A stretch of DNA of 64,000 nt from Tumebacillus_A lipolyticus (GCF_042682745.1 NZ_JBHUIO010000002.1:1302001-1366000); one strand, 5' to 3'; positions 1 through 10,870 are shown, numbered from the stretch's first letter. The notes: a model not told the origin generated them from the letters alone. Program-made: numbers and translations.

Positions 1-3000
1 CGCTCTCCAAGAGGTCGCCATGGAACATCATCACCTCGGGGCGCTGAAAATCGGTCGGCAGATCGAGCACCGGAAGCGGCTTCGAAAAAACGTCCAACCA
101 ATACTGCTCCTGCTCTTGCCAAGCACCTGCTCGCAGCTGTTCGTTCTGCCAGGCGGCATACTCCACATAGCGGATCTGTCCCACATCGCGCTGTGCGCTC
201 GCTCCCCTTGGCAGCTCTTCGTACAGGTCTGCCAGATCGCGGAACAATGTCTCTAAGCTCCAGCCGTCGACCACGATATGGTGGATGTTCAAGTAGAAGA
301 TGTGATCATCTGTTCCCCGCTTGAACAGGATCGTCCTCAGCAAAGGGCCATCCGCAAGGTCGAACGGCCGTTCTTCCATCGCCTCGACCAAGGCGCGAAT
401 CATTGCTGTTTGCTCATCGGTCGCAAGCGAGCTCAGGTCGTGGAACTCCAGCTGGAACGCGACCTGCTCCAGCACCTTTTGGCGGGGGAGATCATCCACT
501 TCGCGAAACACCGTCCGCAGGACATCATGGCGCTCGATCAGCAGTTGCAGCGCTCGCTCGAACTGCGCGACATCGACTTCTGCCTCGATTCGCTTGACGA
601 GCGGAACATCGTACACGCGGCTCTCCGCATGGAACTTGTCGAGGATGTACATCCGCGTCTGCGCAGGGGAGAGCTCATAGTGTTCCTGCTCTGGCAAGCG
701 CATGATCTCCGCCCGCCTGCTCCTGCGTTCCTCAGCGACCTGTTTGTCCAGATAGCTCGCCAAGTCGCGCAGCGTGGCATGTTGGAACACGTCTTTCAAG
801 TCGATCGTCATGCCCATTTCCTTGCCGATGCGGTTGAGCACCTGAATCGCCAACAGCGAGTGTCCGCCCAGATCGAAAAAGTGGTCGTTGACCGACACCG
901 CTTCCCGCTGCAACACCCGCTCCCAGATCCCTGCCAACAACGCTTCCGTCTCGGTCGATGGGGCGACAAACTCGCGCGCTTCTTCCAATTCATCAGACTG
1001 CGCCATCTGTTCGAGCAGTTTGCGATCCACCTTCCCGTTCGGCGTCAGCGGCATCTCGCTCAGCCTGACCAGACGGGCGGGCACCATATAGTTCGGAAGC
1101 TGCACACCGATAAACTCCTTGAGCTCTTCCTGCTCCACATCCTCTCGCCAAGCGGTGTAGAAGCCGAACAGCATGTTGTTGCCATCTCGGCCCTTCTTGA
1201 CGATGACAGCGACCATCTCCGTGTCCGGGTGCTGAGAAAACACCTCTTCGATCTCGCCCAGCTCGATGCGATAGCCGCGCACTTTCACTTGGTTGTCCAC
1301 TCGTCCGAGACACTCGATCGTGCCGTCCGCCAAAATGCGGCCCAAGTCGCCCGTCCGGTACAGGCGATCTCCTCCCGGTTGACCAGGAAGGCTGTTGGGA
1401 ATAAACTGCTCCGCCGTCTTCTCCGGCTTGTTGTGATACCCGTCTGCAAGCTGCAGACCTCCGAGGATGATCTCCCCCTTCACGCCGACCGGGCAGATCT
1501 TTCCTGCGCGGTTGAACACATAGACTTGGGAGTTGGCGATCGGTGTGCCGACATGCACAAAATCGAGCGGCCCTTCGATCAGGAACGCTGTCGAGTCGAC
1601 CGCCGCTTCTGTCGCGCCATAAAGGTTGCCGATGCGAACGCCCGTCGGATACATCTCATACCATTGGTTGACCAGCTTGCTCGGCAGCGGCTCCCCTGAC
1701 ACGATAAAATCGCGCAGTTTGAGCGGTGGGCGCTCCGCCTCTGGCAGGCTGAGCAGATGTGCGACCAAAATGCTGAGCAAGGAGGGGACAAACTGCATGT
1801 AGGTGACATCGTAGCGCACCATCTGTTCGACCAGACGCTCCGGATCGGTGTAGACCGAATTGGGCAGAATCAGCAGCTTCGCCCCGTAGCGCAGCGGCCA
1901 GAAAAACTCGATGATCGAATCGTCAAAGCAGTGCGTCGTGCGCTGGATCACACAGTCTTCCGCCGTCGCTTGAAAGACAGACTGGTGCCAGAGGATGCGG
2001 TTGACGATCGCCTCGTGGCGGATGACCACGCCCTTCGGCTTCCCTGTCGAGCCGGACGTGTAGATCAGGTAGGCCACGTCGCTCGGCTCGTTGACCCGCT
2101 CTGGACTGCGCGAGGGCGAGCGCTCCACATCGCTCCACGAGTAAGATTTGACACCCGCACCGATGGTTTCTTCCACCGCGCCGCGCGCATCCAGATAGAG
2201 CACGGTCGCAAGCGGCAATCCTTCCCCGCTTGCGATCTCCCGAATCTGCTCCGCATAGGCCCGCTTGGTCAACAGCACGGGAGATGAGGAGTCGGTCAGC
2301 ATGTACTGAATGCGGTTGATCGGGTAGTCTGGGTCGATCGGCACATAGGCTGCCCCCGCTTTCAATACCCCGTAGAGCGCCACCATCAGCTCGAACGAGC
2401 GCTCCATCTGCACACCGATCAGCTGGTTGCGCTGTACCCCCTGCGCTCGCAAAAAGTGAGCGAGGCGGTTGGCGCGCGCCTCCAGCTCGCCATAAGTCAT
2501 CTCCTTCCCTTCGCAGAGCAGCGCAATCCGATTCGGATGCGCCTTTGCATATCGGCCAAACTCTTCGTGCAACAGCTGATCGAGATCAAAATCGACTGCG
2601 GTGTCGTTCATGCTGGCATAGACGGCTCGGTCCCACTCGGTCATGATCTCCATCCGATCGAGCGGCATCTCAAGATCATCGCCAAACGCGGTCAGCATCA
2701 TCACCATCCTTTCGGCAAAGCGATTCACCGTCTCTTCGCCGAACAGATCGGTGTTGTACTCCAAATTGAGCAGCAGCTGTCCGCCTTTCTCCCCTGCATA
2801 CAACGAGAGATCGAACTTGCTGGTCTTCGTTTCAAAATCGACACCGACCAGCCACTCTGTGCGTTCATCCACCTGCTGCCTGTTTTCGTGCCAGCCGAAC
2901 ACGGTGGAAAAGATCGGCGGACGGCTCATGTCGCGATCGGGGTTCAATTTCTCCACCAGCAGATCGAACGGATACGACTGATGCTCAAAGGCGAGCAGCG

Positions 3001-6000
3001 ATTGACGCTTCACTTCGCGCACCAGCTCAAGCGGCGTTGTGATCGCTTCGGAGAATTGCACGCGAATCGCCAGCGTGTTGGCCACAAAGCCGATCAACGG
3101 CTCCAGCGCCTTCATCGTGCGCCCGGCGATCGGCAGGCCGATGATGATGTCCTCTTCTTGTGACAGATGGCGCATCAAAGCGAAGTAGGCGGCGAGCACC
3201 AGCATGTTCATCGACACTTCTTCTCGCTTCGCCACTCGTTGCAAGCGTTCATACTGTTCCGTTTGCAAAGCGGTCAACAGGTTGCTCCCATGAAATGTCT
3301 GCCGTTTCGGTCGCTCAAAATCGGTCGGCAACTCCAGCAGAGGGAGCGGTTTGGAAAGCGTCCGCAGCCAGTAGGACTCCGCTTCCCTCCACACGCCTGT
3401 CGCCACCTGCTGTTCGGTCCACTCCGCATAGTCCACATATTGCAAATCGTTCGGTGGCAACGCACCCTCTTGCCCATTGAGGAAAGCGCGGTACAGGGTC
3501 ATCCACTCTTGAAACAGCAGGCTGCTGCTCCATCCATCGGTGATGATATGATGCATGTTCACATGCAGGTAGGCGCGCTCTTCTGCCAATTTGAACAGCA
3601 ACACGCGCAGGAGCGGCCCGCTGGTCAGATCGAAGGGAGAACGGTTCGCCGCCTCGACCTCCCGATCGATTCGCTCTTGCTGACGCTCCGCTTCCCATCC
3701 GCTCAGATCGACATACTGCGCTTGTACATCGCTCTTCTCCTGCACCACTTGGCGCGGCACACCCTCCAGATCGACAAAGGTGGTGCGCAACACGGAGTGG
3801 CGTTCGATCAGCGCCGACAGCGCCAGTTCAAAGGCGCTCCGCTCAACTCGCTCCTTCACGATCAGGCTGAGCGGCACATGATACACGGTGCTGGTCGGAT
3901 CGAACTTGTACAGAAACCAGAGACGCTTTTGCGCATGGGACAGCGCATAGTGATCTTTCGGCAGCGCGCGCTGAATCACCATCTCTTCAGCGGTCGCTCC
4001 CAGATCGAGCAACCCGGCTACCCGTTTGGCAAACTGCTCCAAGTTGGCCGCAACAAACAGGTCTTTGACCTCCACCTTCACGCCAAACTGTTGCTGCACT
4101 CGATTGAGCACCTGCATGGCGAGCAGCGAGTGACCCCCGAGCATAAAAAAGTTATCGTACAATCCGACGCGCGGCACCCCGAGCAGCTCTGCCCAGATGT
4201 TGGCCACCTGCTCTTCCGTCTCGCCGCTCGGCGCGACATACTCCTCCGGCGCCTCCTCAAAACGGATCTCAGGTGCGGGCAACTGCTTGCGATCCACTTT
4301 GCCGTTCTGGTTGAGCGGCATCTCGTCGAGGAAGACGATCGCCGACGGCACCATGTAGTCGGGGAGTTTTTGCTGTAGGAAGGCGCGCAGCTGTTCGACC
4401 TCTCGCTCCTCACCACGCCCTGTCACCACATAGGCGGCCAGGCGCTTATCCCCTGCGCTCGCCTCAAAGGCGATCACGACCGCCTCCTCCACCGCTTCGT
4501 GTGCGACCAGCGCCGTCTCGATCTCCCCGAGCTCAATTCGGAAGCCGCGAATTTTTACCTGATGGTCGATTCGCCCCATGAACTCGATCATCCCGGCTGC
4601 CGACAGCCGCACCAAGTCGCCCGTCTTATACCAGCGCTGACCGTCGATCACAACGTAGCGCTCGGCGGTCAGCTCTTCCTGACGATAGTAGCCGCGCGTC
4701 ACACCTGGCCCGCCTACATAAAGTTCGCCTGGCACTCCGCGCGGGACGAGCTGTTGCTTCGAATCAGAGATGCGCAGCGATGCATGATTCATCCTCCCCC
4801 CGATCAGCGAGCGATCCGACCTTTCGTCGCGAGGCACCAGGTAGTGCGTGCAGATGATCGTGCCTTCTGTCGGCCCGTACAGCACATGAATCTCTGTCCG
4901 TCTGAAAACGGCATACATCGCGTCGAGCAGATCGGGCGCTACTGTGTCACCCCCGATAAAGATCGTGCGCAGCCGATCGAATCGCGACCTGTCGATAGCT
5001 CCGCTTTCGATGTGATCGACGATCTGGCGCATCAAGCTCGGCACCGCATGAAACATCGTATATCCTTCCAGATCGGAGACGAGCGCAGACAGATCGAGCA
5101 AACGCTCCTTCGTCATCAAGGCGGAAGTTCCGCCTGCGATCAGCGGATTTAAAAGCTCAAAGTATGCGATGTCAAACGTGAACGACGCGATCCACGGCAA
5201 CACATCCTCCTGCGAAAACGCAAAATGCGCTTGGCTCGACAGCAGAGTCGCGATCAGGTTGCGATGTTCGACCATGACCGCCTTCGGACGGCCGGTCGAG
5301 CCTGACGTATAGATCAGATAGGACAGATTGTCGGGTCGTACCTGCGATCGCACATTTTGATCGGGTCGCTTTGCAATCTGATCATGATCCGCATCGAGAA
5401 GCACGACCTGTGCCTGATGCGACGGCAAGATGAATGACAGAGCGCTTGTCGTCACCAAAAACGGCAAGTTCGCATCTTCCAAAATCAGCGACAACCGCTC
5501 TTGCGGATGGGTGGGATCGAGCGGGACGAACGCGCCGCCCGCTTTCAGAACGCCTAGGATCGCGATCGGCAAGTCGAACGTGCGCTCCAAGCAGAGGCCG
5601 ACCAACGCTTCAGGACCTACGCCCAGCTTCTGCAGATGGCTCGCCAATCGGTTTGCCCGGCCGTTCAGCTCCTCATAGGTCATCTGGCGATCGCCATCGA
5701 TCAAGGCGACCGCATGCGGCGTCTTCATCACCTGCTCTTCAAACAGATGTTGTATGCATATCGCTGGATCATCGCCAGCTGTGCAGTCCCACTCTCTTTT
5801 TAGCTGCTCCGTCTCTTCAGCAGACAACAGCGGTAGTTCCCAAAGGCGAGCGTTCGGGTTGTCCACGATCCCTGCCAGCAACGCGGAGAAGTTACCAGCC
5901 AATCGCTCGATCGTCGAATCATCGAACAGGTCGGTGTTGTACTCCAAGCGCCCGACCAGCCTGCCGTCCATCTCTGTCATCGACAGCGCCAGATCAAACT

Positions 6001-9000
6001 TCGCCGATCCATTGTCGATCTCCACCGGCTGCACGAGCAGGTCGTCCAGTTGAAACTCCCAAGTCGGGGTCAGCTGAAACGAGACTTGAAAGAGTGGCAT
6101 GTAGCTCAAGTTGCGGTCCGGCTGCAGCGTCTCCACCAGCTTTTCAAACGGATACTCCTGGTTGATGTTCGCATCGATCACCGTCGTGCGCACGCGATCG
6201 AGCAATTGACGAAACGTCAGATCGCCCGACAGATCGGTTCGCAGCACCAGCATGTTGACAAAAAAGCCGATCAGCCGCTCAATCTCCTTCCGGTTGCGGT
6301 TGCTGCTCGGGGTGCCGACCAGCAGATCGTCCTGCCCGGTCAAACGCTGTAGCCACGTGTTAAAGGCTGCGAGCAGCGTCATGAACAAGGTGGTGTTCTC
6401 CGCCCTGCTCAGCAGACGCAAGCGCTCGGTGAGACTCTCCGGCACATGCAGCAGATAGATGGCACCGCGGTGCCGATTGACCCGCGGACGAGGGCGGTCT
6501 GTCGGCAGCTGCATCACCGGCAGATGACCGGACAACCGCTTGTGCCAGTACTCAAACTGCATCTGCATCGCGTCGCTTTTTATCCACTGCTGTTGCCAAT
6601 GGGCAAAGTCTGCATATTGGATGTCAAGTTCGGCGAGCGGTGACGGTCGTCCCCGCACAAATGCCCGATAGAGCGGCGCCAACTCTTCTGCGAACACGCC
6701 CATCGACCAACCATCGCCGACGATATGATGAATGTTCAGAAACAGGATGTGCTCCTGCTCACCCAAGCGCAGCAGGGCAAAGCGAATCGGCAAATCCTGT
6801 GCCAGTTCGAACGGACGACGCGCTTCTTCTTGTAACCAGTTGCGCACCAGCAGTTCGCGAGACTCCGCCGAGGCAGATGAGAAATCGAACAGGTGAAGCG
6901 GCTCCTCCTCCCAACCTGCAAGGCGCTGCATCGGCATTCCGTCCACTTCGACAAAGCGCGTCCGAAGCGCCTGATGGCGGCGCACGATCTCCTGCAAGCT
7001 CCGCTCAAGCGCTCGTTCGTTCAGCATCCCGTCGATGCGCAGAGCAAACGGCATGTTATAAACATAGTCCCCCTCGGTCAGCCGATCGAAAAACCAGAGC
7101 CGCTGCTGGGCGAACGATGCGGGCATACGTCCCTCTCGCTCCACAGGGAGGATTGGCAAGGCTGCCTGCCCCTGCGCGCCTCTCCGCGCCTGTTCGATCC
7201 GCAGAGCAAGCTCTGCTACACTCGGCGCTTCGAAGAGCGAGCGAAGTTTGATCTCGACGCCAAACCGATCTTGCACTCGTGTCAGCAGTTGCATCGCCAA
7301 CAGCGAATGGCCGCCGAGATCGAAAAAGCTCGCCTCGATGCTCACCGGCTCGACCCGAAGCACCTGCTCGTACAGGCTGACCAACAGCTTCTCACTCTCG
7401 TTGCGCGGCGGCACATGCGTCAGATCGAACGCATGTTGTGAAAAATCGGGGGCGGGCAGGGCATGCGTATCCACCTTGCCGTTTGCGGTCAGCGGCAAGG
7501 CGGGCAGCGATAAAAATACGGACGGGATCATATGCTCGGGCAGCTTGGCTCGCAAACTGTGCCGAATCTCCTGCATCAGCGCATCTCGAAACACAGTCTG
7601 GCGCGGGATGTTCGCATACTGATGCCAATCTTTTGGCTGTCCATTCGAAGCCTTGCTCTTCGAGATGGCAGTCAACTGCACATCTGTGACGCCATGCCGT
7701 GTAAACACCACATCAAAACTGCCCGCAGCATCTGTCGTAAGCCAGCTGACATCAGGCTCATAGGGCAGGCCATCACAGAGCGCCCACAATTCCTCGGGGA
7801 ACACCCCGACATGCTCGTCAGCAAGCGCTCGCAACTCCCCTACCGTGCTCGGCATCACGCCTTGATCGATCAGGGAAAGCATGCGAGCTTCCTTTGCGAT
7901 GCGCCCATTCGGAACCTGTTTGATACCGATCCTGTCCGGCTCCACCGCGACGAGCATCCTGCGCACCTCCGCAAGCGTCAAGCCGTCCGCTCGCCAGTCG
8001 AGCCAGAGCATGTCCACCCGCTCTTCCGCTCGCTCGCCGATGTGAAGCGTCACATCATAGCGAAACATCGTCATCTCGTTGATCGCATTCCCCCGCTTGG
8101 GACGAACCTCCACCTGGCAGATCTGCGGCAAATGCTTCTGCAACGCCAGAAAAAACTGCGGATCGATCAGCAGTTCACGCTCATTTTTCATCGCGAGCCT
8201 CGCGCGGCGAACCACGTCAGCAAGGGGCGCAGCATCCTCCTCCTGAAACAGTTCGACCGCCAGATGAAACGCCCCCAGCAGTGCATGGCTGCGCACATCT
8301 CCGACGAAGACCGTTCCTCGATCTCCAACCGCGCTGACTGCGCGCTCAAGGACGCCCACAAAATACTCGACGGTCGGAAAATATTGAATGACCGAATTCA
8401 TGATCACCATGTCAAACTGATCGGCAAAGTCGGGGAGCTCGTCCGCCCGGCTGTGGAGCAACTGCACATGCGGCAGGTCGAACCGCTTGAGATCGCGCTG
8501 CAACTTTTGCACCCCCGACTGGGAGATGTCGGTGCCGAGATAAGATTCGCTAAGCGGTGCCACACGATAGAGAATCATGCCTGATCCTGAACCGATCTCA
8601 AGCACTCGACCTGAGTCGTTATCTAAAATTCGCCCGATCGTGTGGTCGAGCCACTCGCGCATCTCTTCGGTAGGGATCTGCTTTTTCCGCAGGCTGCAAT
8701 GCCAGCCGACCAGATGAAACGTCGGGTCGTACTCCGCGGTTTCCTCTTCATAAAAGTCGTCAAACAGCGTCTCCCACTGCTCCGTCTTCTGCCCTTGCTC
8801 ATCGGGCACCACATAGGCGACCAGACGTCTATCGCCCGTTTCATCCTCATGGGCGATGACCGAACATTCCTTCACCGCAGGAAGCTCACCAAGCACCGCT
8901 TCGATCTCCCCAAGCTCGATGCGAAATCCCCGAATCTTCACCTGATTGTCGATCCTGCCCAAAAAGTCCAGCCTGCCGTCAGCCAGAATCCGCACCAAGT

Positions 9001-10870
9001 CGCCCGTCCTGTACATCTTCGCACCCGTCTTGGCGAACGGATTGGGCACAAAGCGCTCCGCCGTCAACTCTGGACGGTTCAGATACGCGGTCGCCAATCC
9101 ATCCCCGCCGATGTACAGCTCACCTGGCACCCCGATCGGGACAGGTTGCAGCTTTTGATCCAACACATAGACGGTCGTGTTGGCGATCGGCTTGCCGATC
9201 GGCACAGACTGCTCCAACAAGCTGGCACCGTCCATCGGGCAGCAGGTCGTAAAGGTGGTGCTTTCTGTCGGGCCGTAGACGTGGAAAAATCGCCAATCGG
9301 TCAATCTTTGAAACAGGTCACGCACATGTCGAATGGACATCTGCTCGCCGCCGACCAACAGTTGACGCACGCTCCCCAAAGTTTCCCAATGGTGATCTGC
9401 CATCTTGTGGAACAGGGCGGTGGTCAAAAACATCGTCGAGATTTGATACTTGCTGATCACGTCGCCCAGCTCTTCTAACGACAGCTTGTCGGCGGGGCAG
9501 ACGACCAAGCGTGCCCCGTTTAACAGCGCACCCCATATTTCAAAAGTTGCCGCATCAAACGAGATCGGCGCGTACTGAAGAAATACTTCATCAGCGCTCA
9601 AGCTCACATAGTCGGTCTCTTTGACCAGCCGAACCACCCCGCGCTGCGGCACGCAGACGCCTTTCGGTTTGCCAGTCGATCCAGACGTGTAGATGACATA
9701 GGCCAGATCGTCGGTCCTCGCCACAGAGGGGAGATTTTCCTCGCTCGCATCCGCATGCTCCGCCAGCGTCTCCTCCAGCAGAACGATCTGCACGTCCCCG
9801 ATCGGGAGCTTGTCCAACAGCGCACGCTGCGTCAGGAGCACCGACACTTGAGAATCTTCGAACAGATATTGCAATCGCTCTTCCGGATAGTTGGCGTCAA
9901 ACGGCACATATGCGCCACCCGCCTTGACGATCGCAAGCAGCCCGATCACCATCTCGACCGACCGTTCCGCACAGATGCCGACCAACACATCCCGCCCGAC
10001 GCCAAGCTGTTTTAACCGTTGGGCCAGACGGTTAGCTTGACCGTTCAGCTCGCCGTAGGTCAGAGATTGGCTTTCGAAAACGACAGCGATCTCATCGGGC
10101 ACCTGTTGTGCCTGCTCCTCAAACAGTTGTTTCATGCTCCGTTCCGGATAGTGAGTCTCTGTCCGATTCCACTCCACGAGCAGTCTGTTTTTTTCATCGT
10201 CTGTTAGCAGCGGCAGTTCTGAGAGACCGCTTGTCGGCTGCTCGGCGATGCCCCGCAACAAGGTCAGGTAATGACCGGCCATCCGCTCGATCGACTCCGC
10301 CTTCCACAGAGCAGCCTGATAGGTAAACTGTCCGATCAGGCCGGAGGGACCCTCCTCGATCATCAGATGCAGTTCACAATCATCTTTCGTTGCGATGCCA
10401 AAAGAGGCGGCATTCATCTCAAACGCCGCCTGAACGCGCACCTTTCTCACGTCGTCAGGATCGGTCATCGCTTTATCAAAATCGGACCAGCTTGATACTT
10501 TCCATTCGTCAGAACGAACTTCTGCTCGCTGAACAAGACGGATCAGCTCCCCTACCGAATGAATATCCGACAGGTCAACTCGCACCAAGCAAGGGCGTCT
10601 TTCATCCTGAGCGCCCGATCGGGAGGAACCGATCAGGATGTCTTTCTGCCCCGTATATCGGTGAAGCAAGAGGCAGAATCCAGCCATCAGTGACGTTTCG
10701 ATCGTTTTGTCAGCATCCTGGATGATCGCTTCAAGCTGTGCGCTCAACTCCCTTGCAACACCGAACTGATAGACAGCGCGCCGCTCGTTCGTAGCAGCAT
10801 GGCGCGGGTGATCTGTCGGCATTTGGAGAACGGGCAGCGTATCCGCCTGTGACAAGTCAAGTTTGTTCAT
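1..10870 (-). CDS. Nonribosomal peptide synthetase 2 (partial, runs off left edge): half-C / A-NMT-A-T / C-A-T / C-A-T / C...
   Basis: Assembly-line peptide synthetase. The frame is open from the ATG at 10870 (Shine-Dalgarno GAGGAGGG just upstream) to position 1, so at least 3,623 residues are encoded and the 3' end is missing. Domains, by residue: 1-235 the C-terminal half of a condensation domain with no HHxxxDG; A1 (YTSGSTG near 393) interrupted between core motifs A8 and A10 by an N-methyltransferase (SAM motif VLEIGSGSG near 758); carrier protein GGHSLL near 1187; C2 (HHIVGDGWS near 1383), A2 (near 1853), T2 (near 2247); C3 (HHIITDGWS near 2440), A3 (near 2937), T3 (near 3333); C4 (HHIVVDGWS near 3532), cut by the edge. 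The A1 code read by eye is DAFFLGVTFK, an Ile/Val-type code, so an N-methylated branched residue is inferred. It lies downstream of the MFS gene with its own candidate promoter. Confidence 0.95.
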   Translation of the reverse strand, partial: MNKLDLSQADTLPVLQMPTDHPRHAATNERRAVYQFGVARELSAQLEAIIQDADKTIETSLMAGFCLLLHRYTGQKDILIGSSRSGAQDERRPCLVRVDLSDIHSVGELIRLVQRAEVRSDEWKVSSWSDFDKAMTDPDDVRKVRVQAAFEMNAASFGIATKDDCELHLMIEEGPSGLIGQFTYQAALWKAESIERMAGHYLTLLRGIAEQPTSGLSELPLLTDDEKNRLLVEWNRTETHYPERSMKQLFEEQAQQVPDEIAVVFESQSLTYGELNGQANRLAQRLKQLGVGRDVLVGICAERSVEMVIGLLAIVKAGGAYVPFDANYPEERLQYLFEDSQVSVLLTQRALLDKLPIGDVQIVLLEETLAEHADASEENLPSVARTDDLAYVIYTSGSTGKPKGVCVPQRGVVRLVKETDYVSLSADEVFLQYAPISFDAATFEIWGALLNGARLVVCPADKLSLEELGDVISKYQISTMFLTTALFHKMADHHWETLGSVRQLLVGGEQMSIRHVRDLFQRLTDWRFFHVYGPTESTTFTTCCPMDGASLLEQSVPIGKPIANTTVYVLDQKLQPVPIGVPGELYIGGDGLATAYLNRPELTAERFVPNPFAKTGAKMYRTGDLVRILADGRLDFLGRIDNQVKIRGFRIELGEIEAVLGELPAVKECSVIAHEDETGDRRLVAYVVPDEQGQKTEQWETLFDDFYEEETAEYDPTFHLVGWHCSLRKKQIPTEEMREWLDHTIGRILDNDSGRVLEIGSGSGMILYRVAPLSESYLGTDISQSGVQKLQRDLKRFDLPHVQLLHSRADELPDFADQFDMVIMNSVIQYFPTVEYFVGVLERAVSAVGDRGTVFVGDVRSHALLGAFHLAVELFQEEDAAPLADVVRRARLAMKNERELLIDPQFFLALQKHLPQICQVEVRPKRGNAINEMTMFRYDVTLHIGERAEERVDMLWLDWRADGLTLAEVRRMLVAVEPDRIGIKQVPNGRIAKEARMLSLIDQGVMPSTVGELRALADEHVGVFPEELWALCDGLPYEPDVSWLTTDAAGSFDVVFTRHGVTDVQLTAISKSKASNGQPKDWHQYANIPRQTVFRDALMQEIRHSLRAKLPEHMIPSVFLSLPALPLTANGKVDTHALPAPDFSQHAFDLTHVPPRNESEKLLVSLYEQVLRVEPVSIEASFFDLGGHSLLAMQLLTRVQDRFGVEIKLRSLFEAPSVAELALRIEQARRGAQGQAALPILPVEREGRMPASFAQQRLWFFDRLTEGDYVYNMPFALRIDGMLNERALERSLQEIVRRHQALRTRFVEVDGMPMQRLAGWEEEPLHLFDFSSASAESRELLVRNWLQEEARRPFELAQDLPIRFALLRLGEQEHILFLNIHHIVGDGWSMGVFAEELAPLYRAFVRGRPSPLAELDIQYADFAHWQQQWIKSDAMQMQFEYWHKRLSGHLPVMQLPTDRPRPRVNRHRGAIYLLHVPESLTERLRLLSRAENTTLFMTLLAAFNTWLQRLTGQDDLLVGTPSSNRNRKEIERLIGFFVNMLVLRTDLSGDLTFRQLLDRVRTTVIDANINQEYPFEKLVETLQPDRNLSYMPLFQVSFQLTPTWEFQLDDLLVQPVEIDNGSAKFDLALSMTEMDGRLVGRLEYNTDLFDDSTIERLAGNFSALLAGIVDNPNARLWELPLLSAEETEQLKREWDCTAGDDPAICIQHLFEEQVMKTPHAVALIDGDRQMTYEELNGRANRLASHLQKLGVGPEALVGLCLERTFDLPIAILGVLKAGGAFVPLDPTHPQERLSLILEDANLPFLVTTSALSFILPSHQAQVVLLDADHDQIAKRPDQNVRSQVRPDNLSYLIYTSGSTGRPKAVMVEHRNLIATLLSSQAHFAFSQEDVLPWIASFTFDIAYFELLNPLIAGGTSALMTKERLLDLSALVSDLEGYTMFHAVPSLMRQIVDHIESGAIDRSRFDRLRTIFIGGDTVAPDLLDAMYAVFRRTEIHVLYGPTEGTIICTHYLVPRDERSDRSLIGGRMNHASLRISDSKQQLVPRGVPGELYVGGPGVTRGYYRQEELTAERYVVIDGQRWYKTGDLVRLSAAGMIEFMGRIDHQVKIRGFRIELGEIETALVAHEAVEEAVVIAFEASAGDKRLAAYVVTGRGEEREVEQLRAFLQQKLPDYMVPSAIVFLDEMPLNQNGKVDRKQLPAPEIRFEEAPEEYVAPSGETEEQVANIWAELLGVPRVGLYDNFFMLGGHSLLAMQVLNRVQQQFGVKVEVKDLFVAANLEQFAKRVAGLLDLGATAEEMVIQRALPKDHYALSHAQKRLWFLYKFDPTSTVYHVPLSLIVKERVERSAFELALSALIERHSVLRTTFVDLEGVPRQVVQEKSDVQAQYVDLSGWEAERQQERIDREVEAANRSPFDLTSGPLLRVLLFKLAEERAYLHVNMHHIITDGWSSSLLFQEWMTLYRAFLNGQEGALPPNDLQYVDYAEWTEQQVATGVWREAESYWLRTLSKPLPLLELPTDFERPKRQTFHGSNLLTALQTEQYERLQRVAKREEVSMNMLVLAAYFALMRHLSQEEDIIIGLPIAGRTMKALEPLIGFVANTLAIRVQFSEAITTPLELVREVKRQSLLAFEHQSYPFDLLVEKLNPDRDMSRPPIFSTVFGWHENRQQVDERTEWLVGVDFETKTSKFDLSLYAGEKGGQLLLNLEYNTDLFGEETVNRFAERMVMMLTAFGDDLEMPLDRMEIMTEWDRAVYASMNDTAVDFDLDQLLHEEFGRYAKAHPNRIALLCEGKEMTYGELEARANRLAHFLRAQGVQRNQLIGVQMERSFELMVALYGVLKAGAAYVPIDPDYPINRIQYMLTDSSSPVLLTKRAYAEQIREIASGEGLPLATVLYLDARGAVEETIGAGVKSYSWSDVERSPSRSPERVNEPSDVAYLIYTSGSTGKPKGVVIRHEAIVNRILWHQSVFQATAEDCVIQRTTHCFDDSIIEFFWPLRYGAKLLILPNSVYTDPERLVEQMVRYDVTYMQFVPSLLSILVAHLLSLPEAERPPLKLRDFIVSGEPLPSKLVNQWYEMYPTGVRIGNLYGATEAAVDSTAFLIEGPLDFVHVGTPIANSQVYVFNRAGKICPVGVKGEIILGGLQLADGYHNKPEKTAEQFIPNSLPGQPGGDRLYRTGDLGRILADGTIECLGRVDNQVKVRGYRIELGEIEEVFSQHPDTEMVAVIVKKGRDGNNMLFGFYTAWREDVEQEELKEFIGVQLPNYMVPARLVRLSEMPLTPNGKVDRKLLEQMAQSDELEEAREFVAPSTETEALLAGIWERVLQREAVSVNDHFFDLGGHSLLAIQVLNRIGKEMGMTIDLKDVFQHATLRDLASYLDKQVAEERRSRRAEIMRLPEQEHYELSPAQTRMYILDKFHAESRVYDVPLVKRIEAEVDVAQFERALQLLIERHDVLRTVFREVDDLPRQKVLEQVAFQLEFHDLSSLATDEQTAMIRALVEAMEERPFDLADGPLLRTILFKRGTDDHIFYLNIHHIVVDGWSLETLFRDLADLYEELPRGASAQRDVGQIRYVEYAAWQNEQLRAGAWQEQEQYWLDVFSKPLPVLDLPTDFQRPEVMMFHGDLLES

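Noticed and set aside
278..1699. Long plus-strand open frame of 473 codons opposite NRPS 2, and similar ones opposite other modules
   Set aside because: The translation is rich in Arg, His and Leu without domain motifs, while the minus strand carries uninterrupted NRPS domains. These are antisense shadows of GC-rich genes.
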